A stretch of 64,000 nucleotides of DNA from Heterobasidion occidentale (taxonomy: Eukaryota; Basidiomycota; Agaricomycetes; Russulales; Bondarzewiaceae): assembly GCA_039111635.1 (NCBI GenBank), contig JBCAQO010000001.1, positions 1,860,001-1,924,000 on the forward strand. Reading direction: 5' to 3'. Under the pieces are notes generated by a model. The model had not been told where the DNA came from. It ran no database searches and was given only the letters and a program-made list of their open reading frames with translations. Below, piece by piece: positions 40,734 through 52,366 of this stretch. The stretch's first letter is position 1, and every line of letters begins with the position of its first letter. Made by a program: the position numbers and the translations under genes.

Positions 40734-42824
40734 ATGATCTCCGAACTCGACCACAATCCCGCCTCCAGCACCTTCCCGAAACCTCATGGCAAAAGCCCAA
40801 ACCTTCCTGATGAGCTATCATATATAATTCCAGCATTTATTCCTTCTCAACTTCCGTCTTCCCGCTCCAAAGCTTATTTGGTGCTCTCCTCGTTCTGCCA
40901 AGGAGTGCGCACGTCTTCTCCTACCCCTAAAGATGAACAGGATGATCGTGCAACCCAATCCTTGGTCGCAACGTTCCTTCCGATAGTTGAATCTCATCTT
41001 GCAGAACCTACTGAAGGGGAGGTCATTGTTGGACTATCGTTTCTCTCTGCTCTTTTTCAAGTCGATTGGCAATGCGCCTCCACCATATTCCAGCAAGATT
41101 CCATTTCCACATCTATCTCCGATATACTCGATCTCTACCCATCTGACACTGTGGCAAGGGAGGCAGCTCATCTTCTCTCGCAGGCTAGTGGACACAAGGC
41201 TTGTCGGGCGGTACTACCCTCTGACTGCGTCCAATGGCTGCACTCGTCGTTGCGTCAAACGGAGGATAAAAACCTCCGGTCAGCGGCAGCCATCGCAGTT
41301 ATCAAACTTTCTCGGGGTGCGTCCAACGATGCTTCTGATATCTCGGAAGTGCAGAAGGGCTCGCCTGCAGTAGATGAGGATCTAGTGACTTTAATGAAAG
41401 GCCTAGTCATCGACGGCGACGCGAACTCTATTGGCGATGCAGTCGAAGGTTTGGCGTACATGAGCGCAGAGCCAGCAGTCAAAGAGACGCTATCTAATGA
41501 TCCCGCCTTCTTGTCTCGACTTTTCTCCCTTATCCCTTCTCCCAAGAAAAATTCTTCCACATCTCCGCATGATCCTGCTTTCGCTCTTCTGTATGGTGTG
41601 GCCATCATCATTTCCAACATTTGTGCCTATCGGCCTCGCCTTTCCAATGAGGATACCCAAATGGAGAAATTACGACGAATGGCGAAGGCTGGGGCAGGGT
41701 CATCGCAGAAGCTCAAGGATATCACCTTAGATCCGCTAGAAGATGACGAATGCGTTAAACGTCGAGGGAGGAAGCTAGTCCAAGGCGGCGGCTTAGCTGT
41801 TTTGACAACTGCTATCCGGGTCACTGATAGTCGAGGAGTTAGGATCGTCGCGAGCAAGGCCTTTTTGAACCTGATTGAAGACAAGGAGATTAGAGGCAAG
41901 ATATTACAGAGCGGAGGAGCCAAGTCTTTATCACTGTTCATCCGTGGGTCCTTGTCCTCGGCATCCTCGTCTGGCTCACAACAGACAATCGACGGTTTGG
42001 AGCAAGTCGACCTTGAGGCTATTCAGGCATTAGCGAAACTTGCTATTACAGCTTCGCCTGTACAGGTTTTTGGACCAGATGAAGGCGCTATATACGATTC
42101 TATTCGACCGTTCACCGCTCTGCTTGTACACCCATCCTCGACACTCCTACAACGCTTTGAAGCAATGATGGCTTTGACAAATATCTCGTCTCACAGTGCT
42201 GAAGCAGCGAGCCGTGTTTCCAAAGCTGATGGCCTTCTTGCTAAGATAGAATTCTTGGTTCTGGAGGACCACACTCTTGTACGACGGGCGGCCACGGAAT
42301 TAATATGTAATCTCGTGGCAGGATCAGACGAGGTTTTCGAAAGATACTCAGGCGAAGACAGTTCCACCGAGAATGCGAAGTCTAAACTACACATCTTGCT
42401 TGCATTGTCGGATGTCGACGACCTTCCAACGCGACTTGCTGCATCAGGTACACTTGCGACCTTGACCGCTTCTCCCGCCGCATGCCGTGCCCTTCGTGAC
42501 TTGGAAAACGAACGACACCGAGTACTGCGTATTTTCACGCAACTCATTGACCCCTCCGATGGAGTGTCTTCCAATGAAGAACAGGCCGATGATATTCGCG
42601 CAGATCCAGGATTGGTTCACCGAGGGGTGGTATGCGTTCGCAATTGTCTTTTCAACTTAGATGAAAGGTCGCGGAGGGCCTTGACAGAGATGGACGAGAT
42701 GGATGATCTCTCCAAGGCCCTTGTGAAGGCTTTGAAGGATAATGCGGAGAATCCAGGAGTGCTCAGACCTACCGCAGAGGCGCTGAAGCTGCTTATCGAT
42801 GCTGGAATGAAGGTTGCGGCATGA
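40734..42824 (+). CDS. SHE4: UCS-domain myosin chaperone (UNC-45/She4/Cro1-like, 696 aa)
   Basis: An uninterrupted 696-codon frame, unusual in a neighbourhood of heavily spliced genes. The protein is all-helical and armadillo-like. Conserved UCS blocks include KRRGRKLVQGGGLAVL, KAFLNLIEDKEIRGKILQSG, QALAKLAITASPVQVFGPDE, RFEAMMALTNISS, RRAATELICNLV and RLAASGTLATLTA. It lacks the TPR domain of animal UNC-45, as fungal UCS proteins do. She4 and Rng3 bind myosin motor domains and are needed for their folding and actin binding. The gene immediately upstream of myosin-I on the same strand, 306 bp apart, makes a direct chaperone-client pair likely. The start at 40734 is the first ATG of the frame. 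Confidence 0.92.
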   Translation: MISELDHNPASSTFPKPHGKSPNLPDELSYIIPAFIPSQLPSSRSKAYLVLSSFCQGVRTSSPTPKDEQDDRATQSLVATFLPIVESHLAEPTEGEVIVGLSFLSALFQVDWQCASTIFQQDSISTSISDILDLYPSDTVAREAAHLLSQASGHKACRAVLPSDCVQWLHSSLRQTEDKNLRSAAAIAVIKLSRGASNDASDISEVQKGSPAVDEDLVTLMKGLVIDGDANSIGDAVEGLAYMSAEPAVKETLSNDPAFLSRLFSLIPSPKKNSSTSPHDPAFALLYGVAIIISNICAYRPRLSNEDTQMEKLRRMAKAGAGSSQKLKDITLDPLEDDECVKRRGRKLVQGGGLAVLTTAIRVTDSRGVRIVASKAFLNLIEDKEIRGKILQSGGAKSLSLFIRGSLSSASSSGSQQTIDGLEQVDLEAIQALAKLAITASPVQVFGPDEGAIYDSIRPFTALLVHPSSTLLQRFEAMMALTNISSHSAEAASRVSKADGLLAKIEFLVLEDHTLVRRAATELICNLVAGSDEVFERYSGEDSSTENAKSKLHILLALSDVDDLPTRLAASGTLATLTASPAACRALRDLENERHRVLRIFTQLIDPSDGVSSNEEQADDIRADPGLVHRGVVCVRNCLFNLDERSRRALTEMDEMDDLSKALVKALKDNAENPGVLRPTAEALKLLIDAGMKVAA

Positions 42825-43130
42825 GTTTGGACTCAGCTCCAGTATTAACCATGTACAGTGTACTTGTTCAAAATTCCCACCCAACTAGACACCGTATAAA
42901 TGCTATCATTGTCGTAACTGTGAAGACCAATTTACTAGAAGTTGCTACGAGGAAGAGCACGTGATGATGTCAGATTGGATGCGACTCGACTAGTAGTATG
43001 TTTCGCTCATACTAGTTGCACGATCTGCCTATCCATAACCTTCAGTCCGCTTCTGCTTCGCTCTTATACTCGCCGACACTTCTGAGTGGTGATCTAGAGC
43101 ACACGTTGACTATACTGGCTTCAAGCTGAC
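42825..43130. other. Intergenic between the UCS gene and myosin-I
   Basis: A 306-bp region holding the UCS 3' end and the myosin promoter. I see no further gene. Confidence 0.6.
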
Positions 43131-46100
43131 ATGGTAGGCTTCTAACTCTACGCAGTGCTATTCACGTCTCACAACCCTCTACCAGGCGCCATCCAAGAAG
43201 GCTGGAAAGAAGGTCAATGCTGGTCCGAAGAAATCAGCGCCTTCTAAAGTCGCCAAGGTCTTTACCGCTACAATTCAATGGTATATCCATGCTCACTCGA
43301 CGTTTAGGCAGATTGGAAGGAGGGCTTTAAAAAGAAGCAAGTCGGTGTTTCTGACATGACGTTGCTTACCACTATTAGCAACGAAAGCGTGAATGAGAAT
43401 TTGCAGAAGCGGTGGACCAGTGGAGAAATCTATACCTATATCGGAGGAGTTCTAATTTCAGTGAATCCGTTCCGAGGTAAGTGCCGCAAGCCTTGCTAGC
43501 TATGCTAATCTTACGGGGCAGTAGATCTGGGCATATATACCGATGATATTCTGAAGAGGTACCAGGGCAAGAACCGCCTTGAAGTCCCTCCACATGTCTT
43601 TGGTATCGCGGAGTCTGCCTATTACAACATGAAAGCCTATACCGACAATCAGTGCGTCATTATATCTGGGGAATCCGGTGCAGGCAAAACAGAAGCTGCA
43701 AAGCGCATTATGCAATATATCGCTGCTGTGTCGGGAGGGGAGGACAGTAGCATTCAGCAAATCAAGGACATGGTCCTGGCTACAAACCCTTTGCTTGAGA
43801 GTTTCGGTTGTGCTAAGACCCTTAGGAATAATAACTCCAGTCGTCATGTACGTGCCTGGTCAATATCCTTGGAACTTCAACTCTCATCTTGTGTCAGGGA
43901 AAATACCTGGAGATCATGTTCAATGATCATGGAGAGCCTGTTGGTGCTCAGATTACGAACTACTTGCTGGAGAAGGCACGCGTCGTTGGTCAAGTGCAAA
44001 ACGAGCGCAATTTCCACATATTCTACCAATTCACGAAAGCTGCCTCGGACGAGCAACGTGGTAGGTCGAGGACTATTCATCACGTACCGTTCTAAGCCCA
44101 AGCTCTAGAATCGTTTGGGCTCCAGGGACCAGAAGCTTATGCGTACACGAGTCTCAGCAATTGTTTGGAGGTCGAAGGCATCAGCGATGAGCATGACTTC
44201 ACGGAAACCATTGTGAGACAAATGTGCTGTCTACGAGCGTGTACTGATACTTCTCTAGAACGCAATGCAGATCATTGGCCTTAGTGATCACGAGCAAAAT
44301 GACATCTTTCGCATGCTTGCAATCATTCTCTGGCTGGGGAACATTCAATACGAGGAAATGGACGATGGGAACGCTGCTATTTCGGACACTAGCGTTGCAA
44401 ACTTTATTGGGTACCTCATGGAGGTCGATAGTACCTTGGTGCAAAAGGCCCTCACTACGAAAGTTGTTGAGACTCAGAGGGGAGGCCGTCGAGGATCCGT
44501 GTATGATGTTCCTTTGAACCCCTCACAGGCAAGCTCAGGGCGAGATGCCCTCGCGAAAGCTATCTACAATAATCTATTCGAGTGGATCGTCTCCAGAATC
44601 AACGTCTCCATGAAGCCAAGAGGGTCAGTTGCCCAGATCGTTGGTATCCTGGTGCGTTCGTCTAGTCCTTCACGAGGCCCCATAGTAACGATCTACAGGA
44701 TATCTTCGGGTTCGAGATCTTCGAGGTCTAATTATATGTTTTTCATCTGTGCAACAAATGCTGAAGTTTATCTGCTTAGGATAATTCGTTCGAGCAACTG
44801 TGCATCAACTACGTGAACGAGAAACTCCAACAGATCTTTATCGAACTCACACTCAAGACCGAACAGGAGGAGTACGTTCGCGAAGAGATTAAGTGGACGC
44901 CCATCAAATATTTCAATAACAAGATCGTATGTGACCTCATCGAGGAACGTCGGCCTCCAGGCATTTTTGCAGCTCTCAATGATGCTTGTGCCACTGCGCA
45001 CGCCGATCCCACGGCGGCAGACAATAGTTTCATGCAACGAACTGCTTCTTTATCATCGAATCCTCACTTTGAAGCTCGTGGGACACAGTTCTTGGTCAAG
45101 CACTATGCTGGAGACGTCATGTACAATGTTGCAGGTATGACAGACAAGAACAAGGATGCTCTTATCAAGGATCTGTTGGACCTTGTCGGCTCGAGCGGAA
45201 ATCAATTCTTACAATCCCTGTTTCCCGACCGACCGGATCCTAACAGCAAGAAGAGGCCTCCAACAGCTGGCGACAGAATCAAGGTATCTTTATTTTATTC
45301 TTATCATGTGTCCGGTGTCTTCAACGATATTTCACTTATGCAGGCATCCGCCGGGGCCCTTGTAGAGAATCTCATGCGCGCTCAACCATCTTATATTCGT
45401 ACGATTAAACCAAATCAAAATCGCAGTGGCACCGAATACGATACGAAGGCCGTTCTGCATCAAATCAAGTATTTGGGTTTACAGGAGAATATTCGAGTTC
45501 GTCGTGCCGGTTTTGCTTACCGGAATACATTCGAGAAGATGGTTGAGCGCTTCTATTTGCTATCGCCTAATACCTCCTACGCCGGTGAATACACGTGGAC
45601 GGGCGATGCACGAACAGGCTGTGCGAAGATCTTGACGGACACAGGTATTGCTAAAGAGGAGTGGCAGATGGGCGTCACAAAGGCTTTTATCAAGAATCCC
45701 GAAACAGTGAGTCTATTCTTTGTTCTTTTATCTGATGATAAAGCGTCGACAAAATGCCAGCTCTTCGCCTTGGAAACCATGAGGGACCGTTACTGGCATA
45801 ACATGGCAGCCAGAATTCAGCGCGCGTTCCGTAATTACCTGCGGTACAAGAATGAATGCGCTAGGCGTATTCAACGGTTTTGGAAGAACAATAAGGAATC
45901 CATTGAATATGCGCAACGTAGGGATTATGGCCACAAGATCTTGGCAGACAGAAAGGAGCGGAGAAGATTCAGTCTCCTCAGCTATCGTCGATTTATGGGT
46001 GACTACCTCGATGTGAATAGCCAAAGCCCATTGGGAGAAGAGTTAAAATCCGTTTGTGGCATTGGAGGTATGCCTCACAGTCTACAATTCGACGATTCAG

Positions 46101-47821
46101 TGTCTTACACTTGTGTAGCCGAAACGGTGACATTCAGCTCGAGGGCTCAGCTTCTGGTATCCAAGCTTGGTCGCTCTAGCAAACCTAGCCCCCGTTACCT
46201 TGTAGTTGTAGGCTGGATTCAATTGATATGTCCGCTAGCCATTATTTTGACCAGTATCTTCTCTTTTCAGACAAGCAAAGCAGTCCACATCGCCATCACC
46301 ACTATCAAAGACGGCCAAGCGCAAACGACACTTGAACGCAAGATACCTCTTGTCACTATACAGAGTATCGCCATGTCCAACCTGCGCGATGATTGGATGG
46401 TGATTTATTAAGTTTTGACTTTGTGGTATTGTTTTTGAGCCTAGTCTAGGTCTTCAACCTGACGGCTTCAGAAGAGGGCGATCCGATCATCAGCTGCCTT
46501 TTCAAGACTGAACTAGCTGCTAATCTGCTTCAGCTTACTCAAGCTAGCATCAGCGTGCTGATCGGACCAACGTATGTCTTGCTCAGTGCTTCAGGAAAGA
46601 AAATGTATTGAACCTTATTTTGCAGTATTGATTACGCCAAGAAGAAGGAGAAGCGTGCCCAAATCAAGTTCTTGAAAGACGAAACAGTACTCAGGGATGA
46701 TCAGTACAAAAGTCATACTGTACACGTCCCTACCGGCGAGCCTCCAAACAGTAAATCGAGACCTCCTGCAAAGAGAAAGCCCGGCGTGGTACGTCCAATC
46801 ACTTCGGGTAAATTACTGAAGAAGGGTGGTCCTTCCAAGGTCTGTGAAATATATACATCGTGGCTTTCGCTTTGTATCTAATAAATAACTATCAAGCCCA
46901 CTGGAGCGTCAAGACCAAAGCCTGCTGCACAGCCTTTACCAGGAAAGTCCAAACCTGCCGCAGCTGTTAAGCCTGTCATTGCTACGTCTACCGCGCCCTC
47001 CACCGCACCCCGTGCACCCCCGCCGCCGCCCGGTCGTGTCGTTGTCCCTCCTGCACCGCCAGAACCTGACGTGCCTACGTACCGCGCTAAGTTTGCCTTT
47101 GACGGACAGGAAGGCGAGATGACATTAGTGAAGGATGACCTGGTTGAGCTGCTTGAGAAGGACGATAACGGCTGGTGGCTGGTGAAGAAAGACGGCGTTG
47201 AAGGCTGGGCGCCTAGCAACTACCTCGTTCTCGTCCCTCCTAAACCTAAATCCGTCTCCGCTCCTCCTCCCCCACCCCCGCCCCCTCCCGCCAGCCGTCC
47301 AGTCCCTGCCGCTACGACTCCTGTTGCCAAACCCGCAGCAGCACCTGCGCCCAAAGTCAAGGCTACCCTACAGTTCGTCACCGCCAATGCCAACGCCAAA
47401 CCTGTATCCGTTTTCCCGGGCATGGCAGCAGGCAACGGTTCCGCGGCGCCGTGGAAGAAGCCAGCGGCGTCGACTGAGACGTCTAGTTCGGGAACCCCTG
47501 CAAGCTCGAGGCCGTCCAGCTCAGCGGCTAGTAAGCCCCCGCCCCCTGTCGCAGCGAAGCCTAAACCTGGTCCACCGCCTGTCGGTGCCAAGCCTGGAGC
47601 TCCGAAGCCTCCTGCAAAACCGCCTGTGCCTTCCGCTTCCAGGCCAGGTGCGGCCCCTGCTGCCCCGCCTCGCCCAGGAGGGACTGCGAAGCCCAATGCA
47701 GGAGCTGTGGGTCAGATGGACTTGGCAGCCGCTGTGAGTTTGCTCTCAAATTCCGACGAGCCTTGCCAGATACTGACGGTGTCGATAGTTGGCCAGGCGC
47801 GCTCAGCGGATGGCCGAGTGA
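43131..47821 (+). CDS. myo1: Class-I myosin (17 exons, 1,283 aa)
   Basis: Exons are 43131-43133 (ATG only), 43186-43258, 43308-43476, 43525-43847, 43898-44060, 44109-44212, 44259-44651, 44699-44725, 44780-45283, 45344-45706, 45761-46067, 46119-46207, 46271-46399, 46451-46571, 46626-46839, 46897-47733 and 47789-47821 (3,852 nt, in phase). The motor has P-loop GESGAGKT (about residue 130), switch I NNNSSRH, switch [11 protein letters not shown] in a 27-nt exon, and TEDS-site Ser (about 358, RRGSVYD), the PAK-kinase target. Two IQ-like helices, a TH1 lipid-binding tail, a Pro-rich linker, an SH3 (about 1051-1110, [18 protein letters not shown]) and a C-terminal helix follow. It drives endocytic actin patches. 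The usual acidic Trp-containing end is not seen. An alternative donor at 47818 could change the C terminus. Confidence 0.94.
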
Positions 47822-48146
47822 GCGAGCGCTACAGTTATCAACGATGCTTCAGAGATTCGATGCTCTATACTGTATGTAGACGTAGAGTGAGAAACGAAAG
47901 TGGATTAGAACAAATTACATGGAGCTACGGGACTTGATTCCGGCATGAAGGGACAATGGAGTGATTGTATGCTGTCGAGCTAGGGGATGACGAAGGAGAT
48001 ATGCAGGGGTATCAACAACAAAATTGAACAATTTATCCGACATACGGTATCGTTCGGTCGTGACAAGGAACATAACAAAAACATAAAAGCATAATATCGA
48101 GCCTGCGAACGCACGAATGCAAATGCACCGGTTAGAAAGGCGAAAC
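47822..48146. other. Convergent intergenic region
   Basis: 325 bp lie between the stops of myosin-I (+) and the coiled-coil gene (-). It may contain extra myosin coding sequence if the alternative donor at 47818 is used; otherwise I see nothing. Confidence 0.5.
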
Positions 48147-50115
48147 TTATGAAAGCGTCACTGTGATGGGCGGAAGAAGCACGGGGGGTATAACGTCGGG
48201 ATAAGGATCCATCAACGCCTCGACCTCGCCTTCGGAATCCAAGTCGTCGTCGTTCGGCACAGCGACGCGCGACGGTGTGGATGGTCGGCGGCGCGCGTCG
48301 CCCTCAACGTCCGAGTCGACGTCCGTCGCCGCGTCTCGTATGGAGAGCGCTTCTGAGACGTCGTCTCCCCCCCTCCAAGTCCGTACCTCCTCCGCACTGA
48401 GCACCGTCGGCCCTGCCTCTTTGAAATCGGCGGGCGTCGTCGCTAGCGCGCGCTTTCCGCTCTCGATGAGGCTGTCCAGCAGCCCCTTCACACGGCGGTA
48501 CGTCTCATCCTGCTGTACGAAGCTTTCCTCGGTGCCCTCGTCCCCCTCTTCGTCCTCGTCATCGTCTCCTCCATCCTCGAGCGCCTTGTCATCTGGGCCA
48601 AGCGAGGACTTGACGGCACGGTACGTCCGCGGTGGGAGAATGAGGCGAGATTCGCGCAGCTTCCGACGCAGGTCTCGGATTTCCTTCGCCTGCTTGTCCT
48701 TCGTCGCTTCGAGGGACATGTTGATCGCGAGCAGCGATCGGTTCGAAATTTCTAGATCAGCAATCTATACGCGCACGTCAGATTAAAAACCACACATGTA
48801 TGCGAGGAGCATAGAAAGATGTGCAACAAGAGGACTCGCCTTGCGGTTGGACTTGGCCTCTGCCCTAATCTTCCTCTCTGGGTCGTCGGGCTGCGCTCGA
48901 GGCACACTCAGGCCGTTCACGCCCGCGACGGAGTGTCTCCGGGATCCTGAACTCTGTTGGTCTGTGAGCCCTTCCAGACTTGAGCGAGGGCTGAGTCCCC
49001 GCTCCACCACAGCTGAGCCGTTGACGTACGAGCCAAGCGTCGGTGCCGTGCTATGCTGCGATGCCGACGAATGGGACGAGCGCGATGAAAAGGAGACAGT
49101 CGACGTCGGAGGAGACTGTTGTGGTAGTGGGATGGTTGATGGGTCGATCTTTGGGATGACATTGATGAACTTTGCACCGTAATGGACGTCAGAGTCATCG
49201 TTGACGGCGAACCCCTGGAAACGATGCGCGCCGACGCTGGGGCTAGATCGTAGAGAGGCGTATCGGTGAGGGTTAGCAGCTGGCGCGGGGGTTGTGATAG
49301 GATAACACGATACGGACGGTATCGGGGAGGAAGGGACAGATTGGAGGGTGATGCTAGATATTGACGGGGCGCGTGCGCGCGCATGTATTGGGCGACCTGT
49401 AACAAAGGAAGGAGACGAAGGAAGCGAGATGGCACCGGTGAGGGATGAAGCAGCAGATGCCTTGGCGAGGTTGGTTACTCTAGAGGTGACCTTGGACTTG
49501 ACGCGTATTGGACTTGGCCCGGGTGTCAGAGGAGGGGCAGGAGCAAGATGGTTCTCGGATGGAAGCTCAGGAGAGACCTGGGCAAGAGAAGAGGGCAGGT
49601 CATTGGGGTGAAGAGAGCCACTGCCGCGTCGCACTCTGGAGTGGGTTATGAAAGACGGGTCGGAGATGCTCCCCGTTAACGAACGTTGACGAGCCACGAC
49701 GCGGGTCGTGAGCGTTACCTTTGGTTTCGGCGAGGGGCCGTCGACGACAGAACGAGAGCCAGAGGTAGAAACATTGGAAAGAGCCTTGTGCGGTTTGAAG
49801 GGCGAGTTGGCGCGTGGAGCGGGGATAGCAGGAGCTCTGGTGCCGACGCCTATGGCGCTGGAGGGTTTGCGGACGCTTGCGCCGCTGTTGATCTTTGCCC
49901 TGGGGCGGACGATGGGGTCTGGAGAGAGGGCTGAGCGTACAGGTGTTGGAGACTTGAACGGAGAGGTGGGACGCGAGACAGGTCGGTGGACGACGACGTT
50001 GGCCAAATCGACTTTGGCCATGACCTGGTTGTCCGGGGAAAGTCTGGATCGTGCGGTTGGTAACACAGTCTAGACCCGAGAAACCCACCTTTCTCTTCGA
50101 TGGACCCTCCATCAT
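48147..50115 (-). CDS. Ser/Pro-rich protein with a coiled coil, unknown function (3 exons, 609 aa)
   Basis: Exons are 50115-50089, 50024-48840 and 48764-48147 (1,830 nt, in phase). The N-terminal two-thirds is low-complexity, Ser/Pro/Arg-rich and probably disordered, with SP/TP sites typical of phosphorylated cytoskeletal or nuclear proteins. A charged coiled coil crosses the second intron (RAEAKSNRK then IADLEISNRSLL, then KDKQAKEIRDLRRKLRESR). The C terminus is strongly acidic. The second intron is GC-AG (48839-48765). Joining through it keeps the heptad pattern, which supports the reading. I do not recognise the family. Confidence 0.75.
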
Positions 50116-50733
50116 TTGGAAGGTGGACGCGAATGCTGGGCGACGGCGAGGAAAGAGAGACGAGGAGTGAGATAGTGTACAAGTCTATGGAGCTGCTGGT
50201 CTAACACCGTAACTCATCCGAACCTGCCGGTGGCCGTTCCCGCGGACTGTGGCGGCTGCGTTTATTATTCACCACAAAGTCGTCACCACCCGTCTTGGGT
50301 TCCTTCAGCCGTTGTTCGACCCTCAAACGTTGCTCAAGAAATTGTCATTGTCATTAAGTTCACTACAGCCAAACTCCACTCTTTTGGTTGACTGAGTCTC
50401 GCTACTCTCGTTTCTTGCTCACCATGATCACCTCGACGTGCTAGCGATGAGCTTATGCATCGGATATCCTCGAATTGAGGCTTGAAGATGCTGTTTCCAT
50501 CAGGTAGTAAGGAGAGAGCATCAGCGGAGGCACAACGCACATATGTATTTCAAGGCCTACACTTCATATCCATATCCTGTCGGCAAAGGTAATCACAGAA
50601 GTAGTTATGATTCATTTAGACTAACAGACACAGAACGGTACCAGTACACCTCTCTATTGCCCTGAGTGAAAGATATGTCCATCAGAGGTGTTCCATCTTC
50701 TATATTTGACAAGCTCACCTGAATATATTCGTC
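50116..50733. other. Intergenic, no gene seen
   Basis: 618 bp of promoter for the coiled-coil gene's neighbours and the 3' flank of RIB5. A 68-codon frame at 50334-50540 has no protein-like features. Confidence 0.55.
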
Positions 50734-51625
50734 TCAGCTGATCCCCTTCTTCGCCAACGCCGCTTCAACGACCTTCTCAACCAACGCCTTGACACCTTCT
50801 CCACCACCACCCTGCAACGCCGCCACAACACTCTTCTCGACATATTTCCCCACCATATCTACCTCGATATTAACTTGCGCTCCGATCGCCTTTTTACTGA
50901 GCGTGATTTTCTCTTGAGTGTGCTGGATCAGCATGATTCCGAACGTCCGCTGCGCATCGTCAACGGAAGTGAGAGTGAGCGAGGTCCCGTCGATCGCAAC
51001 GTAACCTTTCGGGATGAGATAAGGGAGGAGCGACGGTCTGGCTTGCGTCGGTTCGGGCAGCTGGAAGAGCAGGCGCAAGGAGTCGCCGTCTGGAATTTTT
51101 GAAACGAGAGTCGCCGTCGTATCGACATGGCCCTGATGACCAGGACATAAGCGTCTGTCACCCACAACACGTTCGCGATGAGACATACCTGCACGAAGTG
51201 ACCGCCAAAGCGAATGTGCGCACCCATCGCGCGCTCCAGATTCAGCTGGTCCCCCACCTTCCTCTCGCCTTGAAAACCCCGGCATCAGCACAGCCGTTCA
51301 GGCAAGTCCATAGAAGCATAGCACTCACCCAAGTCCGTCCTGTCTAACGTCTCGTTGGCCAACCACACCTCGAACCAGCCACCCTCCTCCTTCTCGTCCC
51401 TATTGAACTTCGTCACTGTCAGACATGCGCCATTCACAGCTATCGAGTCTCCGATGCTGCAGTCATCCAGTATAGGCGCGCTGTCCGAGATGGTGAGAGT
51501 GCACCCGCCGCTGTCACGCGTGATGGAAGCGACGGTCCCCAAATGTTCGATCTATGAGAGCATCATAGTAAAAGCGCGCTTCGGGCGCGGCAGTAGGGTA
51601 GTGGGCCTACCAGACCTGTGAACAT
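50734..51625 (-). CDS. RIB5: Riboflavin synthase (4 exons, 238 aa)
   Basis: Exons are 51625-51611 (15 nt, MFTGL), 51551-51329, 51268-51189 and 51132-50734 (717 nt, in phase). It has the two tandem lumazine-binding barrels of the family. The first is FTGLIEHLGTVASI with DSIAVNGACLTV; the second is GHVDTTATLVS with GYVAIDGTSLTL. The enzyme joins two 6,7-dimethyl-8-ribityllumazine molecules to give riboflavin, the last step of the pathway, as a trimer. Yeast Rib5 has the same length (238 aa). The C terminus ends with an Ala/Lys/Val-rich helix. The start is fixed by the canonical MFTG N terminus. It is divergent from the small TM gene with 160 bp between starts. Confidence 0.96.
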
Positions 51626-51785
51626 GACTTGCACTCGATGGTCGACTCGACGAGCTGACAGAACCCGACTTGGCTGCTGACCGGATGTGGCTGACTGATT
51701 GTTCACGCGTTCACGCATAACGCACATGATGGGAACAAGTTACTGGATCGAGCAAAGGCCAAAATCCCACCGTCGTCGCGCGACG

Positions 51786-52137
51786 ATGATGGAGCCACTC
51801 CGGCCAACGATGTCTCCAAAGAATACATCAAAGCCTGCGACAGCATTCTCAAAGGCTGAGGAGGCAGTGCGCAAACGACCAATATGGGACTCTTGGGCAG
51901 GTATGCGATGCATCGCTCTCCGATCATATAGCATGCGCCCAACTCACGATCTTCGACACGACGGCGACCCTGTCTCTAGTATTACCTGCCAAGACTCGAC
52001 TGAGAATTTCCCTCGGCGTCTGTGCCGTTGCGGTGGCGGGAATGGTCATTTCCGATCAGTTGGAGGCCGTATTTCCTCCTGAGCCCTCGCCAACCGCCTC
52101 CACGCCTGCCCCCGCTTCGGGAGATGCGTCGCGTTAA
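51786..52137 (+). CDS. Small single-TM protein (2 exons, about 106 aa), unknown
   Basis: Exons are 51786-51900 and 51932-52137, joined by a very short intron (GTATGC..ATATAG, 31 nt), which is below the usual size here and lowers confidence. The spliced product has a basic N-terminal part (AFSKAEEAVRKRPIWDSW), then AQLTIFDTTATLSLVLPAKTR, one hydrophobic helix (LGVCAVAVAGMVISDQLEAV) and a Pro/Ala-rich tail. The layout suggests a small organelle membrane protein. ATGs at 51786, 51789 and 51810 are all in frame. I do not recognise the family. Confidence 0.45.
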
Positions 52138-52366
52138 AGAGGCCTGATTGGGTTACCAGGATATTGCTCTCTTCTACAGTCGGTACAGTGATGCACAAAT
52201 CAAGATCAAAACCATTGACGAGACATTGTGGGCTAGTGTTACACGCAGAGTCCGATATACCGCGTCGGGAGGGCGTCGACACAAAGAAAACGTGAGAGTG
52301 AGGCCAATTTAACCCAGTCAAGAATACCAGAGACCAGAAGGACGCAGAAACATAGAGTAGAACAAC

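Noticed and set aside
43500..43847. 115-codon minus ORF opposite the myosin P-loop exon
   Set aside because: Antisense shadow of a highly conserved motor-domain exon.
50334..50540. 68-codon minus ORF
   Set aside because: No domain or context; consistent with chance.
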